Positions 1 through 8,519 of a DNA stretch of 44,811 nucleotides are shown in pieces. The stretch is taken from NCBI GenBank assembly GCA_047614125.1, contig JBLHHI010000009.1, positions 1 through 44,811 of the forward strand, written 5' to 3'. Position numbers and translations under genes: made by a program. Origin of the DNA: JBLHHI01 sp047614125. Its GTDB lineage: Bacteria > Bacteroidota > Bacteroidia > NS11-12g > UBA9320. The first letter of the stretch is position 1. Each line of letters opens with the position of its first letter. The notes beneath the pieces were generated by a model. That model was not told the origin of the DNA. It saw only the letters and a program-made list of their open reading frames with translations, and did no database searches.

Positions 1-1101
1 GATGCTGTGTTAATTACCGGAGGACTTGGTCCTACAAAAGATGATGTTACCAAGTTTGCCCTATGTGAATTCTTCCAAGATAAACTCGTTGTTCACGAGG
101 AAAGCTTAACGCACATTAGAGCCATGTTTGAACGTGTTGGCCGCAGCATGAATCCAGCCAACCTTCAGCAAGCACATCTTCCTTCAAAGTGCCAAGTTTT
201 ACAAAACGATTTTGGCACCGCACCTGGAATGCTGTTTACACACAACAAAATCAAAATTTTTAGCATGCCGGGCGTTCCTTATGAAATGAAAGGCATAATG
301 CAAAGCCATGTTTTACCCATGTTAGAAACACTGGGTGGTGATGTAGTAGAACATAGAACCTTTGTAACAGCCAATGTGCCTGAATCGCATATTAGTGAAA
401 TGCTTGAAGCGTTTGAAAACAGTCTTCCAGCGAGTTGTAAGCTCGCCTATTTGCCTCATTTTAATTTCGTTCGGTTGCGTTTAACGGTGCGCGGGAAAAA
501 AGCAAGTAAGCTGCATGAGTTACTCACGGCTAAATCACTCGAACTAACCAAAATATTGGGCAAGATGGTTATTTCTGAAACGGATGGCCAAATTCAAGAA
601 ATACTGAGCAAAATACTTGCCAAACGAAAAGAGTCGATTACCTGCGCCGAAAGTTGCACCGGAGGCTACGTTTCTCATTTGCTCACCTCTGTTCCGGGTT
701 CATCAGCTTATTTTCCGGGTTCAGTGGTTACCTATTCGTACGAAAATAAGTCGGAATTTTTGGGCATCGACCCTACCTTGCTGTGGAGTCAAGGAGCTGT
801 TAGTAAGGAGGTTGTAGAACAGATGTGCGTAGCAGCTCGTGCAAAAATGAAGACCAACTATGCCTTAGCTCTTTCGGGAATAGCCGGGCCAACTGGCGGA
901 ACGCCAGATAAACCGGTTGGAACGGTTTGGATAGCTGTTTGCAATGAAAATGAGGTATTTAGCAAGATGTACGTATTGCGTGGAAATAGAATACAAAACA
1001 TACAACGATCGGCCTATTTGGGTTTGGAAATGGTTCGAAAATTAATGTGCAATGAGCTTCCATCTAGCACGGAAGGCATACCCTTGTCGAACGTAGATTA
1101 A
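1..1101 (+). CDS. cinA: CinA-family protein (MoaB-like plus nicotinamide-nucleotide amidase domains), 5'-partial
   Basis: The reading frame is open from base 1, so the N-terminus lies outside the window; about 60-70 residues of a normal ~415-residue CinA are missing. The visible part starts in the MoaB/Mog-like domain with GGLGPTKDD. From about residue 205 it continues into the PncC-type amidase domain, with TCAESCTGGYVSHLL, SVPGSSAYFPGSVVTYS and LALSGIAGPTGGTPDKPVGT. The amidase domain of the family deamidates nicotinamide mononucleotide to nicotinate mononucleotide in pyridine-nucleotide salvage; the MoaB-like domain is linked to ADP-ribose pyrophosphatase activity. The gene converges on the next gene with a 5-bp gap and I see no terminator hairpin between them. 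The family call is firm; which activities are retained cannot be read from sequence alone. Confidence 0.93.
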   Translation, partial: DAVLITGGLGPTKDDVTKFALCEFFQDKLVVHEESLTHIRAMFERVGRSMNPANLQQAHLPSKCQVLQNDFGTAPGMLFTHNKIKIFSMPGVPYEMKGIMQSHVLPMLETLGGDVVEHRTFVTANVPESHISEMLEAFENSLPASCKLAYLPHFNFVRLRLTVRGKKASKLHELLTAKSLELTKILGKMVISETDGQIQEILSKILAKRKESITCAESCTGGYVSHLLTSVPGSSAYFPGSVVTYSYENKSEFLGIDPTLLWSQGAVSKEVVEQMCVAARAKMKTNYALALSGIAGPTGGTPDKPVGTVWIAVCNENEVFSKMYVLRGNRIQNIQRSAYLGLEMVRKLMCNELPSSTEGIPLSNVD

Positions 1102-1106
1102 CACAA

Positions 1107-1508
1107 CTACGGATTTGGTCTATTCTGGCCAACCTTTTCCACCTTGTAAACAAAGTATTTAGTATCTCCAAGAAAGAAGAGTTTAATGTATTTTTCATGG
1201 TAGTAAAGCTTTACGCGGTACGCTCCATCCATGGCAGCTTCGAGTTCTGCAAGCACTTGCTCATCATCTTTGTTAACGCTAAATTGCCAAATACTTGAAG
1301 TAATGTCTCCACCATCATCCGAAAACCCACCCGTATTAAGCTGACCTTCCTTTGTTTTGATTAGAATCCCCTTCTCGCTTAATTTCATCAACTCTCCAGC
1401 ACGTCTTCCTTCGCTAAAATTGAGCGTGATGGCCAATACCAAAAAAATTATTAAAAATGCAAGTGAGATAAAGAGGGTCCATATAAAAAATCTGCGTATG
1501 CGCTCCAT
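1107..1508 (-). CDS. Small single-pass membrane protein of unknown function
   Basis: This 133-residue protein has one strongly hydrophobic segment at about residues 8-28 after a short basic N-terminus (MERIRRFF). A ~100-residue soluble domain rich in acidic residues follows, with the patterns GILIKTKEGQLNTGG and IWQFSVNKDDEQVL. The arrangement suggests an N-terminal anchor with a periplasmic domain. I recognise it as the type of conserved hypothetical seen in Bacteroidota but know no function. A perfect minus-strand -7 box (TATTTTTG) lies 28 bp upstream of the ATG. That promoter sits back to back with the promoter of the lipoprotein gene on the other strand. Confidence 0.75.
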   Translation of the reverse strand: MERIRRFFIWTLFISLAFLIIFLVLAITLNFSEGRRAGELMKLSEKGILIKTKEGQLNTGGFSDDGGDITSSIWQFSVNKDDEQVLAELEAAMDGAYRVKLYYHEKYIKLFFLGDTKYFVYKVEKVGQNRPNP

Positions 1509-1523
1509 TTTTCTGATTATTTA

Positions 1524-1554
1524 TTGAATGAGCCTCAAAAATACGCTATGTTTG
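1524..1554 (+). promoter_or_regulatory. Promoter of the Cys/His-rich lipoprotein gene
   Basis: TTG at 1524-1526, a 20-bp spacer and TATGTTTG at 1547-1554 match the Bacteroidota -33/-7 consensus (TTG-N19-21-TAnnTTTG). The predicted transcription start is near 1560, about 20 nt before the ATG. Confidence 0.7.
1536..1543 (-). promoter_or_regulatory. -7 box for the minus-strand membrane protein gene
   Basis: The complement of CAAAAATA reads TATTTTTG, a perfect TAnnTTTG. No convincing -33 TTG is seen. It lies inside the spacer of the divergent plus-strand promoter, so the two promoters probably compete. Confidence 0.45.
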
Positions 1555-1580
1555 CTTTTCACTCATAAAAGTCTAAAAAA

Positions 1581-1856
1581 ATGAAAAAAATGTTTAAAAG
1601 CCTTGCCATACTCTTTGTTGCAGTATCATTGGCATTTGCCGTAACATCTTGTAACAACTCTGACACAAAATGTAAAGAGGATTGCAAGAAAGAATGTTGC
1701 GAGAAAAAGGGAGAGCACGATGAAAAATGCGAAGCCGATTGCGAAAAGCCATGTTGTAAGAAAGGCGAAGCCGTCGATACCTCTAATTCAGCAACCCCAC
1801 CAGCACATGGTGATGACGATCACGGAACCGATCATGGCGACCACCATAACAACTAA
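1581..1856 (+). CDS. Cys- and His-rich small lipoprotein, possibly metal-binding
   Basis: This 91-residue protein begins with a basic N-terminus and a hydrophobic stretch ending in a lipobox-like FAVTSC, so it should be lipidated at Cys24. The mature part has a cluster of seven further cysteines in two similar halves (KCKEDCKKECCEKK, then KCEADCEKPCCKK). The tail is rich in His and Asp (HGDDDHGTDHGDHH). Paired CxxxC and CC motifs and the His/Asp tail suggest binding of soft or transition metals at the membrane surface, but this is inference from composition; I do not recognise a named family. The gene stands alone between its own promoter and a strong terminator. Confidence 0.85.
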   Translation: MKKMFKSLAILFVAVSLAFAVTSCNNSDTKCKEDCKKECCEKKGEHDEKCEADCEKPCCKKGEAVDTSNSATPPAHGDDDHGTDHGDHHNN

Positions 1857-1877
1857 GATATAACACTTAAAACAATT

Positions 1878-1904
1878 AAAGCCCCGTTCTTCGGGGCTTT
1901 TTAT
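1878..1904 (+). terminator. Rho-independent terminator after the lipoprotein gene
   Basis: A 9-bp perfect stem (AAAGCCCCG / CGGGGCTTT, 1878-1886 with 1892-1900) has a 5-nt loop and is followed by a T-rich tail. It ends 12 bp before the glycosyltransferase start. Confidence 0.9.
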
Positions 1905-1916
1905 TTACAGAATATT

Positions 1917-2681
1917 TTGACTCAACTCGTTGAAAATAAGATTACTGCCCTCATTATTACACGTAATGAAGAACGCAATATTGAGCGCTGTTTAGCCTCA
2001 TTATTTCAAGTTGCCGATGAAATAATTGTGTTGGATTCTTTCAGTTTAGACAATACCAAGACGCTATCGCTTCCATTCAATGTTCGGTTTATAGAACACG
2101 AATGGTTGGGATACGCAGCTTCTAAAAATCTGGGATCGAGCCATGCTTCAAATGATTTCATCTTATCGGTGGATGCAGATGAGGTGCTTGACGCAGAAGC
2201 CATTGAACACATCCAACTTGCAAAGAAAGGCGGCCTTTCTGGGGTATATCAATTAAAAAGAAAGAACTTTATCGGAAAATCGTGGGTGCGACATGGGGGC
2301 TGGTATCCCGATTGGAAACTTCGTTTGTACGACCGCCGATTGGCGGTTTGGAAAGGCAATTATGTTCATGAAGAATTAGCACTCTCAAATCAAGATGTAA
2401 AGAACTTAAAGGGTAATTTGTTGCATTATACGGTGCAAGATTTATCCGAACAAAGCCGCACAGTGCACAAATACGCTAAGCTGGCGGCACAGCGGCATCT
2501 TTCGCAAGGCAAAGCCATGCATCCGGTACGAGCATTGTTGCGAACCCTAGCTGCCTTTGTTAAGATCTACCTTCTAAAACTTGGTTTTCTGGATGGGCTT
2601 TTAGGTTTGCAAGTTGCTTTAATCTCTGCTCAGTCTAAATGGCTGCGTTATACGTATTTCAAATCGTTGAAAAGTAAATAA
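1917..2681 (+). CDS. Family 2 glycosyltransferase (LPS-core WaaE/KdtX-like)
   Basis: The 254-residue cytoplasmic enzyme has the GT-A nucleotide-sugar fold start ALIITRNEERNIERCLASL, a DxD-like metal site in LSVDADEVLD (about residues 82-91), and the acceptor-side motif GGWYPDWKLRLYDR. This architecture is that of small LPS-core glucosyl/heptosyl-type transferases. The start is a TTG at 1917 because no ATG or GTG fits upstream of the conserved N-terminus. It lies only 12 bp beyond the preceding terminator hairpin, so the gene must have its own promoter or receive read-through. murB follows after 15 bp, consistent with a cell-envelope operon. The sugar donor and acceptor cannot be told from sequence. 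Confidence 0.88.
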   Translation: MTQLVENKITALIITRNEERNIERCLASLFQVADEIIVLDSFSLDNTKTLSLPFNVRFIEHEWLGYAASKNLGSSHASNDFILSVDADEVLDAEAIEHIQLAKKGGLSGVYQLKRKNFIGKSWVRHGGWYPDWKLRLYDRRLAVWKGNYVHEELALSNQDVKNLKGNLLHYTVQDLSEQSRTVHKYAKLAAQRHLSQGKAMHPVRALLRTLAAFVKIYLLKLGFLDGLLGLQVALISAQSKWLRYTYFKSLKSK

Positions 2682-2696
2682 CAATATCCGTGTTTT

Positions 2697-3749
2697 ATGG
2701 ATGTTCAAGATGATATTTGCACTTCTTTGAAAAAGATTCAAAATAAATCCCTAAAAAATTATAACACCTTCGGCATCAATGCCTTAGCAAGATGTTTTTA
2801 CGAAGTATCTTCCATCTCAGAAATTCGTACTCTAATCAAAAAGCGGGTATTCTCCTCAAAGTATTTAGTGTTAGGCGGGGGCAGCAATATGTTGTTGACC
2901 CAAGATTTTGAAGGAAGTGTGATCAAAATAAACCTTTCGGGAATTACAATTTTGAAAGAAGCAGATAATTTTGTAGAGGTTGAATTTGCGGCGGGAGAAA
3001 ACTGGCATCAATGCGTTTTATTTTGCATTAACAATAATTGGGGAGGAATTGAAAATCTATCTCTGATCCCAGGAAATGTAGGTGCGGCGCCCATTCAAAA
3101 CATTGGAGCCTACGGGGTGGAAATAAAAGACCTTCTTGTACAAGTACATGCCATTGGCCTAAGAGATGGCGAGGAGCTCACCTTTGCGAATTCGGATTGT
3201 GAGTTTGGTTATAGATCCAGTATTTTCAAGGAAAAACTTAAAGGCTCCCATATCGTTACGTCTGTAGTACTTCGCCTTAGCAAGAGCCCGAATCATCGAT
3301 TAAATCTCGATTACGGGGATATAAGAACCCAATTAAGTCAGTCGGAAATTTCAAATCCCACCATTTCGGATGTTAGCAGAGCGGTAATATCCATTCGATC
3401 AAGTAAGTTACCCGACCCTTCAGAATTAGGAAATTCAGGTAGTTTTTTTAAGAATCCTTTGGTGCCACCTACGGAGATTGAACGACTGCTTGCAAACTTT
3501 CCAGAACTGCGTTGGTTTAAGGTTGATGAAATGCACTGCAAATTGGCAGCAGGTTGGTTAATAGAGCAATGTGGCTGGAAGGGTAAAAGAGTTGGCAACG
3601 TTGGTAGTCATTCAAAACAGGCCTTAGTTTTGGTTAATTACGGGCAAGCAAAGGGGCAAGAAGTATTAGAATTGGCTCGCCAAATTATTGATTCGGTATA
3701 CAACAAGTTTGAAATTAAACTCGAAGCTGAGGTTAATATAATAACATAG
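2697..3749 (+). CDS. murB: UDP-N-acetylenolpyruvoylglucosamine reductase MurB (type I)
   Basis: MurB reduces UDP-N-acetylglucosamine-enolpyruvate to UDP-N-acetylmuramate with NADPH and FAD in the cytoplasmic stage of peptidoglycan synthesis. At 350 residues it is a normal length. Visible signatures are NYNTFGINALA at the N-terminus, the FAD-binding LVLGGGSNML (about 57-66), IPGNVGAAPIQNIGAYG, the type-I tyrosine loop CEFGYRSSIFK, the catalytic-serine region GNSGSFFKNP, and the C-terminal LAAGWLIEQCGWKG. The presence of the tyrosine loop marks it as the E. coli-like type I enzyme. It sits between a glycosyltransferase and a pseudouridine synthase with gaps of 15 and 4 bp. Confidence 0.96.
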   Translation: MDVQDDICTSLKKIQNKSLKNYNTFGINALARCFYEVSSISEIRTLIKKRVFSSKYLVLGGGSNMLLTQDFEGSVIKINLSGITILKEADNFVEVEFAAGENWHQCVLFCINNNWGGIENLSLIPGNVGAAPIQNIGAYGVEIKDLLVQVHAIGLRDGEELTFANSDCEFGYRSSIFKEKLKGSHIVTSVVLRLSKSPNHRLNLDYGDIRTQLSQSEISNPTISDVSRAVISIRSSKLPDPSELGNSGSFFKNPLVPPTEIERLLANFPELRWFKVDEMHCKLAAGWLIEQCGWKGKRVGNVGSHSKQALVLVNYGQAKGQEVLELARQIIDSVYNKFEIKLEAEVNIIT

Positions 3750-3753
3750 AATT

Positions 3754-4458
3754 ATGGAGAATTGGAGCATAGAAGGTTCGGTGATATTTGAGGACAATCA
3801 TTTAATTGCGGTGAATAAACCTGCTGGCATGCTGGTTCAGGGCGATGATACCGGTGATAAGGCTCTTGGAGATTATGTAAAAGAATACATAAAGAAAAGA
3901 TATAAAAAACCCGGCGATGTTTTTCTTGGAACAATTCATCGCATTGATCGGCCGGTAAGTGGTTTAGTGATTTTTGCAAGAACATCCAAGGCGTTGGCAC
4001 GCATGAATGAGCTCTTTCGAGAAAAATTGATATCCAAAACCTATCTGGCATTGATTGAAAACAAACCTGGCCGACTTTCACAAAACTTGGTACATTATTT
4101 AACCAAAGACACCGATAAAAATGTGGCAAAAGCACACGACCATGAGGTAAAAAACTCGAAGAAGGCGGAGTTAAGCTACGACTACATAGGAACGGCAAAT
4201 CACAAGTTTCTAATTCGCGTAATGCCGAGCACAGGCAGACCTCACCAAATTCGTGTACAATTGTCAAAAATCGGATATCCCATTGTTGGAGATTTGAAGT
4301 ATGGCAGTAAGATTGGAAAGGGAAATTTCATCTACCTACATGCAAAAAGTCTGAGCTTTATTCATCCAGTAAAAAAAGAAAGGATAGTTTTGCACTGCCC
4401 ATTGCCGGATGAAATGAACTGGCAATTTTTCACCTCATTTGAGGGGCTAAATAATTGA
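3754..4458 (+). CDS. RluA-family pseudouridine synthase
   Basis: This 234-residue enzyme isomerises uridine to pseudouridine in rRNA or tRNA. The catalytic motif is present as GTIHRIDRPVSGLVIFART, with the aspartate of HRxDRPxSG as the nucleophile. Other family blocks are VIFEDNHLIAVNKPAGMLVQ near the N-terminus and STGRPHQIRVQLSKIGYPIVGD. There is no N-terminal S4 RNA-binding domain, so it is a short single-domain form like RluA/TruC rather than RluD. The exact target base cannot be deduced. It starts 4 bp after murB, suggesting co-transcription. Confidence 0.93.
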   Translation: MENWSIEGSVIFEDNHLIAVNKPAGMLVQGDDTGDKALGDYVKEYIKKRYKKPGDVFLGTIHRIDRPVSGLVIFARTSKALARMNELFREKLISKTYLALIENKPGRLSQNLVHYLTKDTDKNVAKAHDHEVKNSKKAELSYDYIGTANHKFLIRVMPSTGRPHQIRVQLSKIGYPIVGDLKYGSKIGKGNFIYLHAKSLSFIHPVKKERIVLHCPLPDEMNWQFFTSFEGLNN

Positions 4459-4504
4459 TTTACAATTATTTATCAATAAAACAATAGTTAAATGTATAAA
4501 TAAG

Positions 4505-6142
4505 ATGAACGGATTTTTTAAGGTACCAGTTGCTAAAAACGAACGCGTTAGGGATTATATACCCGGTACAGAAGAAGTGGAAGGAGTAAAACAAAAACTT
4601 GCAGAAATGCGAGCAGAAAAAAGAGATATTCCAATGTACATTGGGTCGGAAGAGGTTCGAACTGGAAAGGTCAAATCCATGCATCCTCCCCACGATACAC
4701 AGCATAATTTAGGTAACTACCATATAGGTACGAAAGCACACGTAACTCAAGCCATTAATGCAGCTTTAGCGGCAAAGTCGGATTGGGAATATATGCCATG
4801 GGAGCATCGAGCAGCGATCTTTTTAAAAGCTGCTGATTTGTTGGCGGGACCGTACCGAAACGAGATAAACGCTGCTACGATGTTGTGTCAAAGCAAAAAT
4901 GTTTATCAGGCAGAAATCGATGCTTCTTGCGAATTCATTGATTTTTTGCGATTTAATGTTCAGTTCATGACTGAAATCTACAGCGAACAACCTCCAGAAA
5001 ATTCTCCTGGAGTTTGGAATCGTTTGGAATACAGGGCTTTAGAAGGATTTGTCTTTGCCTTAACCCCATTTAATTTCACGGCAATTGCCGGGAATTTGCC
5101 AAGTTCTGCGGCCATGATGGGCAATACAATTGTTTGGAAACCAGCTGAATCTCAGATTTATTCTGCGCACGTAATCATGAAGGTTTTTAAAGAAGCGGGT
5201 TTACCAGATGGCGTTATTAACTTGATTTATGTTTCTGGGCCCGAAGCTGGCGAAGTAATCTTCAATCATCGAGATTTAGCCGGACTCCACTTTACTGGAT
5301 CAACCGGAGTATTTAGACATCTTTGGAAAGAGATTGGAAACAACATTGCTAAATACCGAAGTTATCCAAGAATTGTTGGCGAAACTGGAGGGAAAGATTT
5401 CGTGATGGTTCACAAATCATCAAACAGCGCTCAAGTTGCCACGGGATTGGCCAGAGGAGCGTTCGAATTCCAAGGACAGAAGTGTTCAGCTGCTTCGCGA
5501 GCATACCTTCCATCCAACTTAGCGGAAGATGTTCTTGGGCAACTTAAATCAATGTTGGCAACTATGAAAATGGGCCCAACAGAAGATTTTACCAACTACA
5601 TTAATGCGGTAATTGATGAGAAATCATTCAAAAAAATAACGGCCTACATTGATCAGGCTAAAAAAGACGGCATGGAAATAATATCGGGAGGCAATTACGA
5701 TATGTCGAAAGGCTACTTCATTGAACCTACCGTTATTTTGGCGAAAGATCCAGCTTATACTACCATGTGTGAAGAAATATTTGGCCCCGTGCTCACCATC
5801 TATGTATACGATGAGGATGCGTATGAAGAGACCCTTGCTTTGGTAGACCAGACTGGAGATTACGCACTTACAGGAAGCATATTTGCAACGGATCGAGGTG
5901 CCGTTTTAAAAGCAGTTAACGCCCTTCGCAACAGTGCCGGAAACTTTTATATTAACGATAAACCGACCGGCGCCGTTGTAGGACAGCAACCCTTTGGTGG
6001 TGGCAGAGGTTCGGGTACCAACGACAAGGCTGGTTCAAAAGCAAATTTAATGCGATGGACGAGTATGCGCACCATTAAAGAAACCTTTGCAGCACCCACT
6101 TCATACGAGTATCCATTTCACAAGGCACAAAGTAGAGAATAG
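4505..6142 (+). CDS. pruA: L-glutamate gamma-semialdehyde dehydrogenase (1-pyrroline-5-carboxylate dehydrogenase)
   Basis: The 545-residue aldehyde dehydrogenase oxidises glutamate-5-semialdehyde to glutamate with NAD+, the second step of proline breakdown. It is the stand-alone Bacteroidota/eukaryote-type enzyme, not a PutA fusion. Key sites are the substrate/NAD region TPFNFTAIAGNLP, the cofactor motif HFTGSTGVF, the general-base glutamate in RIVGETGGKDF, and the catalytic cysteine in EFQGQKCSAASRAY. EEIFGPVLTIYVY and QQPFGGGRGSGTNDKAG are also typical. The gene follows the murB/RluA cluster after 46 bp and ends before a hairpin terminator. No proline dehydrogenase gene is adjacent. Confidence 0.95.
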   Translation: MNGFFKVPVAKNERVRDYIPGTEEVEGVKQKLAEMRAEKRDIPMYIGSEEVRTGKVKSMHPPHDTQHNLGNYHIGTKAHVTQAINAALAAKSDWEYMPWEHRAAIFLKAADLLAGPYRNEINAATMLCQSKNVYQAEIDASCEFIDFLRFNVQFMTEIYSEQPPENSPGVWNRLEYRALEGFVFALTPFNFTAIAGNLPSSAAMMGNTIVWKPAESQIYSAHVIMKVFKEAGLPDGVINLIYVSGPEAGEVIFNHRDLAGLHFTGSTGVFRHLWKEIGNNIAKYRSYPRIVGETGGKDFVMVHKSSNSAQVATGLARGAFEFQGQKCSAASRAYLPSNLAEDVLGQLKSMLATMKMGPTEDFTNYINAVIDEKSFKKITAYIDQAKKDGMEIISGGNYDMSKGYFIEPTVILAKDPAYTTMCEEIFGPVLTIYVYDEDAYEETLALVDQTGDYALTGSIFATDRGAVLKAVNALRNSAGNFYINDKPTGAVVGQQPFGGGRGSGTNDKAGSKANLMRWTSMRTIKETFAAPTSYEYPFHKAQSRE

Positions 6143-6223
6143 TTCCCATTTTGAGATTTTTTCCCAAAGTGCGCTTCGTGTATTTGAGGGGATAATTAAA
6201 TCACTATTCAATAACAATCTAAT

Positions 6224-6262
6224 GGCAACGTTCTGTTTTTCAGCACGTTGCCTTTTGTTTTT
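6224..6262 (+). terminator. Terminator downstream of pruA
   Basis: The inverted repeat GGCAACGT (6224-6231) / ACGTTGCC (6245-6252) is perfect over 8 bp, with extra CTG/CAG pairing inside the loop. It is followed by TTTTGTTTTT. It separates the pruA cluster from the gldL locus. Confidence 0.8.
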
Positions 6263-6369
6263 AGGACGAAACTGGCGTTAAAATCGAAGGTAAAAGATCA
6301 CTGGCATATAAATTGTTGAAGCAGATTCGATTAGTATCACCTTTAAAAACACATTACGACAACTCGATT

Positions 6370-6882
6370 ATGCAAAAGTTTAATTTATTAAATTTCTTTT
6401 ACGGGCTGGGGGCTGCAATTATATTAATTGCTTCACTGTTTAAGTTTGTAGGATGGAATGGAGCCGATACCCTATTTATGGTAGGGCTGATTGGAGAGGC
6501 AATTATCTTTCTGATATCTGGAGCCCAACCAATTGCCAAAGCAAATCAGTATCGGTGGGATAAAGTATTTCCTCAATTGCGAAACGCATCCGTAACAGAA
6601 GAGGCTGAAGCGTACAATCAAGCTCTATCACTCGACGCCGCAGAGTTTACTCAAGAACAACAGATAACAAAAATTGTTGAATCAATTCTTGCGCTAAACA
6701 ATTCGGTTGAAACCTTAAATAACGCTACGAAAAAGCTTACTTCTTACGTTGAAAACTTGGAAACGAACTATGAGTTGGTCACCAATTCTACCCTCGACTA
6801 CCACAAAGAGATTAACAGCTTAAAGATAAAAATTGCAAGTGCCAACAACAAGTTGCGTGAATTTGAGAATTATAAATTCTAA
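6370..6882 (+). CDS. gldL: Divergent GldL-like inner-membrane motor stator protein
   Basis: The 170-residue protein has two closely spaced transmembrane helices (about residues 9-27 and 34-52) and a cytoplasmic, helical/coiled-coil tail. The GldL signatures are FYGLGAAIILIASLFK and FMVGLIGEAIIFLISGAQP. In the family GldL forms a pentamer around two GldM chains and converts proton flow into rotation that powers type IX secretion and gliding. Compared with F. johnsoniae GldL as I recall it, the membrane residues Tyr13, Lys27 and the essential Glu49 are kept (here Y11, K25, E43). His30 becomes Gly28 and Glu59 becomes Gln53. The tail is shorter than usual (family ~215-310 residues). I chose the ATG at 6370 because the frame upstream (from a TTG at 6313) has no family similarity. 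gldM follows after 8 bp; no gldK lies upstream. Confidence 0.82.
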   Translation: MQKFNLLNFFYGLGAAIILIASLFKFVGWNGADTLFMVGLIGEAIIFLISGAQPIAKANQYRWDKVFPQLRNASVTEEAEAYNQALSLDAAEFTQEQQITKIVESILALNNSVETLNNATKKLTSYVENLETNYELVTNSTLDYHKEINSLKIKIASANNKLREFENYKF

Positions 6883-6890
6883 GAAAAATC

Positions 6891-8519
6891 ATGGAATCAA
6901 GTGCTCAGAAACTCAGACAAAAGGCGATTAACCTTTTGTATCTCATTGTACTCGCCCTCTTATTTACTTTCATAGAGTCAGACTTTGTTGATACAACGCG
7001 TGAAACGAACGCCTCGCTCAACCTTATGTGCAATGAGGTTGAACGGCAAAGCACCAAGTATAATATGATGGTGCTCAACTCGATCAACGAAGATCGCAAG
7101 GATCTTTTTGACGATACCAAGCTCAAAATCTTAAAAATTGATGAATTAACGGCCGAGATAATTGCAAAAATCGAAACGTTGAAATATTCAATGATAAAAG
7201 AAAAAGGGTTCAATAAATTTGGATTCTTGAAAGAAGGCAAGAGTGAAAACATCCCAAAACGGGTCTTGCTTCAAGAAGGGAATGCCAAAAAGCTCATTGA
7301 AACCATTAAGATCTATAAAGAAGAAATTGGAGAATTCTTGCTGGCAGATGAAAAAGATCAATTAGATAGCATCTTATCACTGCCCGTCTTAATGCAGAAG
7401 TCTACCGGAAACATGACGAGCCTTGAAAATTATTTTTTCAAAAAAGCTCCCTTAAATGTTGCTATTTTAAATCTGTCTCATTTCAAAAGCAGGTTGGAAC
7501 GTTCCAGAACCTATGTAATCAATCGAGTGATTCAAAATCTGTTGATTGAACATGGAAATCCAGTACCGTACAGCGTAGTTCCGATTATCAAATACGAGTA
7601 TTTGCCAGGAAATCCAACGCAATACATCGTCTTCCCCGACGAACTCAGCGACCGCGAAAGCAGAACGCAATTGCAAAAAAGCCCTTTGTATGTAGAATCG
7701 CTTACAGATTCGATATACGCGGTGGGTAAGCCCGCTCAGTTTCGAATTAATTTTGATACTACAAATAATAACGTTGCTACAGCATCCATTGAAGGACCCA
7801 ACGGTTTCCAACAATCGTTCAATTTACGTAAACCAGGTCCATTTATGTTTGTACCGGAAATTAAAGGAAGCTACAGCATTCGTATTAACAGCAACGGAGT
7901 GGTGAGTGGAAAGCGTATTAAAGTAATTGATATTGAGCCCATTATTCAAAACAATTCCAGCGGAACCTTATACATTGGAATTGATAATATATTAAACATT
8001 AAAACTTCGGAATTTGAAAACACAGAAGGTCTAACTGCACGCATTTCCGATGGCGTAATCCTTCAAAAAGGAAAGAACTTCTATGCTCGAGTACAAAATC
8101 CCGGTCAAGTAAAAGTGGAAATTTTTGCTAAAATGGATTACGGATATGTGAAGGTTGCAGAAAAATCGTTCTTAGTTCGTGAGTTAAATAAGCCCATTGC
8201 TACCGTTTTAGACCGTGGAAATGGTGCGGAAATTAGCCTGGCGGATGTACCTAAAATTCGAACCGTTGAAGTTAAAAGCAACGAAGTACTGATTAATGAA
8301 CAATACTATGTATCCAACTTCCGGTTTACGATCATCTACAACGAACACACTTCTATTTTAAAACCCATAGAAAACAAAGGGAGTTCGTTGAATTCGAACT
8401 CATTAGAAGCTCTGAAACGAGCTAAAGTTGGTGATATAATCACGATCAACGAGATACAAGCCAAATCATCTCTTGGCAACGAAATAAAAGTATCACCTGT
8501 TTCATACACTGTAAAATGA
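6891..8519 (+). CDS. gldM: Divergent GldM-like periplasmic shaft protein
   Basis: The 542-residue protein has the GldM hallmark N-terminus: a short cytoplasmic arm, RQKAINLLYLIVLALLF, and a single transmembrane helix (about residues 12-30). A long periplasmic region follows, helical at first (about 35-215) and then beta-rich domains. The end resembles the GldM C-terminal domain (ISLADVPKIRTVEVKS ... ALKRAKVGDIITINEIQAK). Arg9 and Tyr17, the conserved membrane-helix residues I recall for GldM, are both present at identical positions. Length is close to canonical GldM (~515). The family dimer sits in the GldL pentamer and transmits rotation across the periplasm. The stop codon overlaps the next start by 4 bp (ATGA). 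The normal outer partners GldK/GldN are not encoded nearby, and sequence divergence from canonical GldM is large. Confidence 0.82.
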   Translation: MESSAQKLRQKAINLLYLIVLALLFTFIESDFVDTTRETNASLNLMCNEVERQSTKYNMMVLNSINEDRKDLFDDTKLKILKIDELTAEIIAKIETLKYSMIKEKGFNKFGFLKEGKSENIPKRVLLQEGNAKKLIETIKIYKEEIGEFLLADEKDQLDSILSLPVLMQKSTGNMTSLENYFFKKAPLNVAILNLSHFKSRLERSRTYVINRVIQNLLIEHGNPVPYSVVPIIKYEYLPGNPTQYIVFPDELSDRESRTQLQKSPLYVESLTDSIYAVGKPAQFRINFDTTNNNVATASIEGPNGFQQSFNLRKPGPFMFVPEIKGSYSIRINSNGVVSGKRIKVIDIEPIIQNNSSGTLYIGIDNILNIKTSEFENTEGLTARISDGVILQKGKNFYARVQNPGQVKVEIFAKMDYGYVKVAEKSFLVRELNKPIATVLDRGNGAEISLADVPKIRTVEVKSNEVLINEQYYVSNFRFTIIYNEHTSILKPIENKGSSLNSNSLEALKRAKVGDIITINEIQAKSSLGNEIKVSPVSYTVK

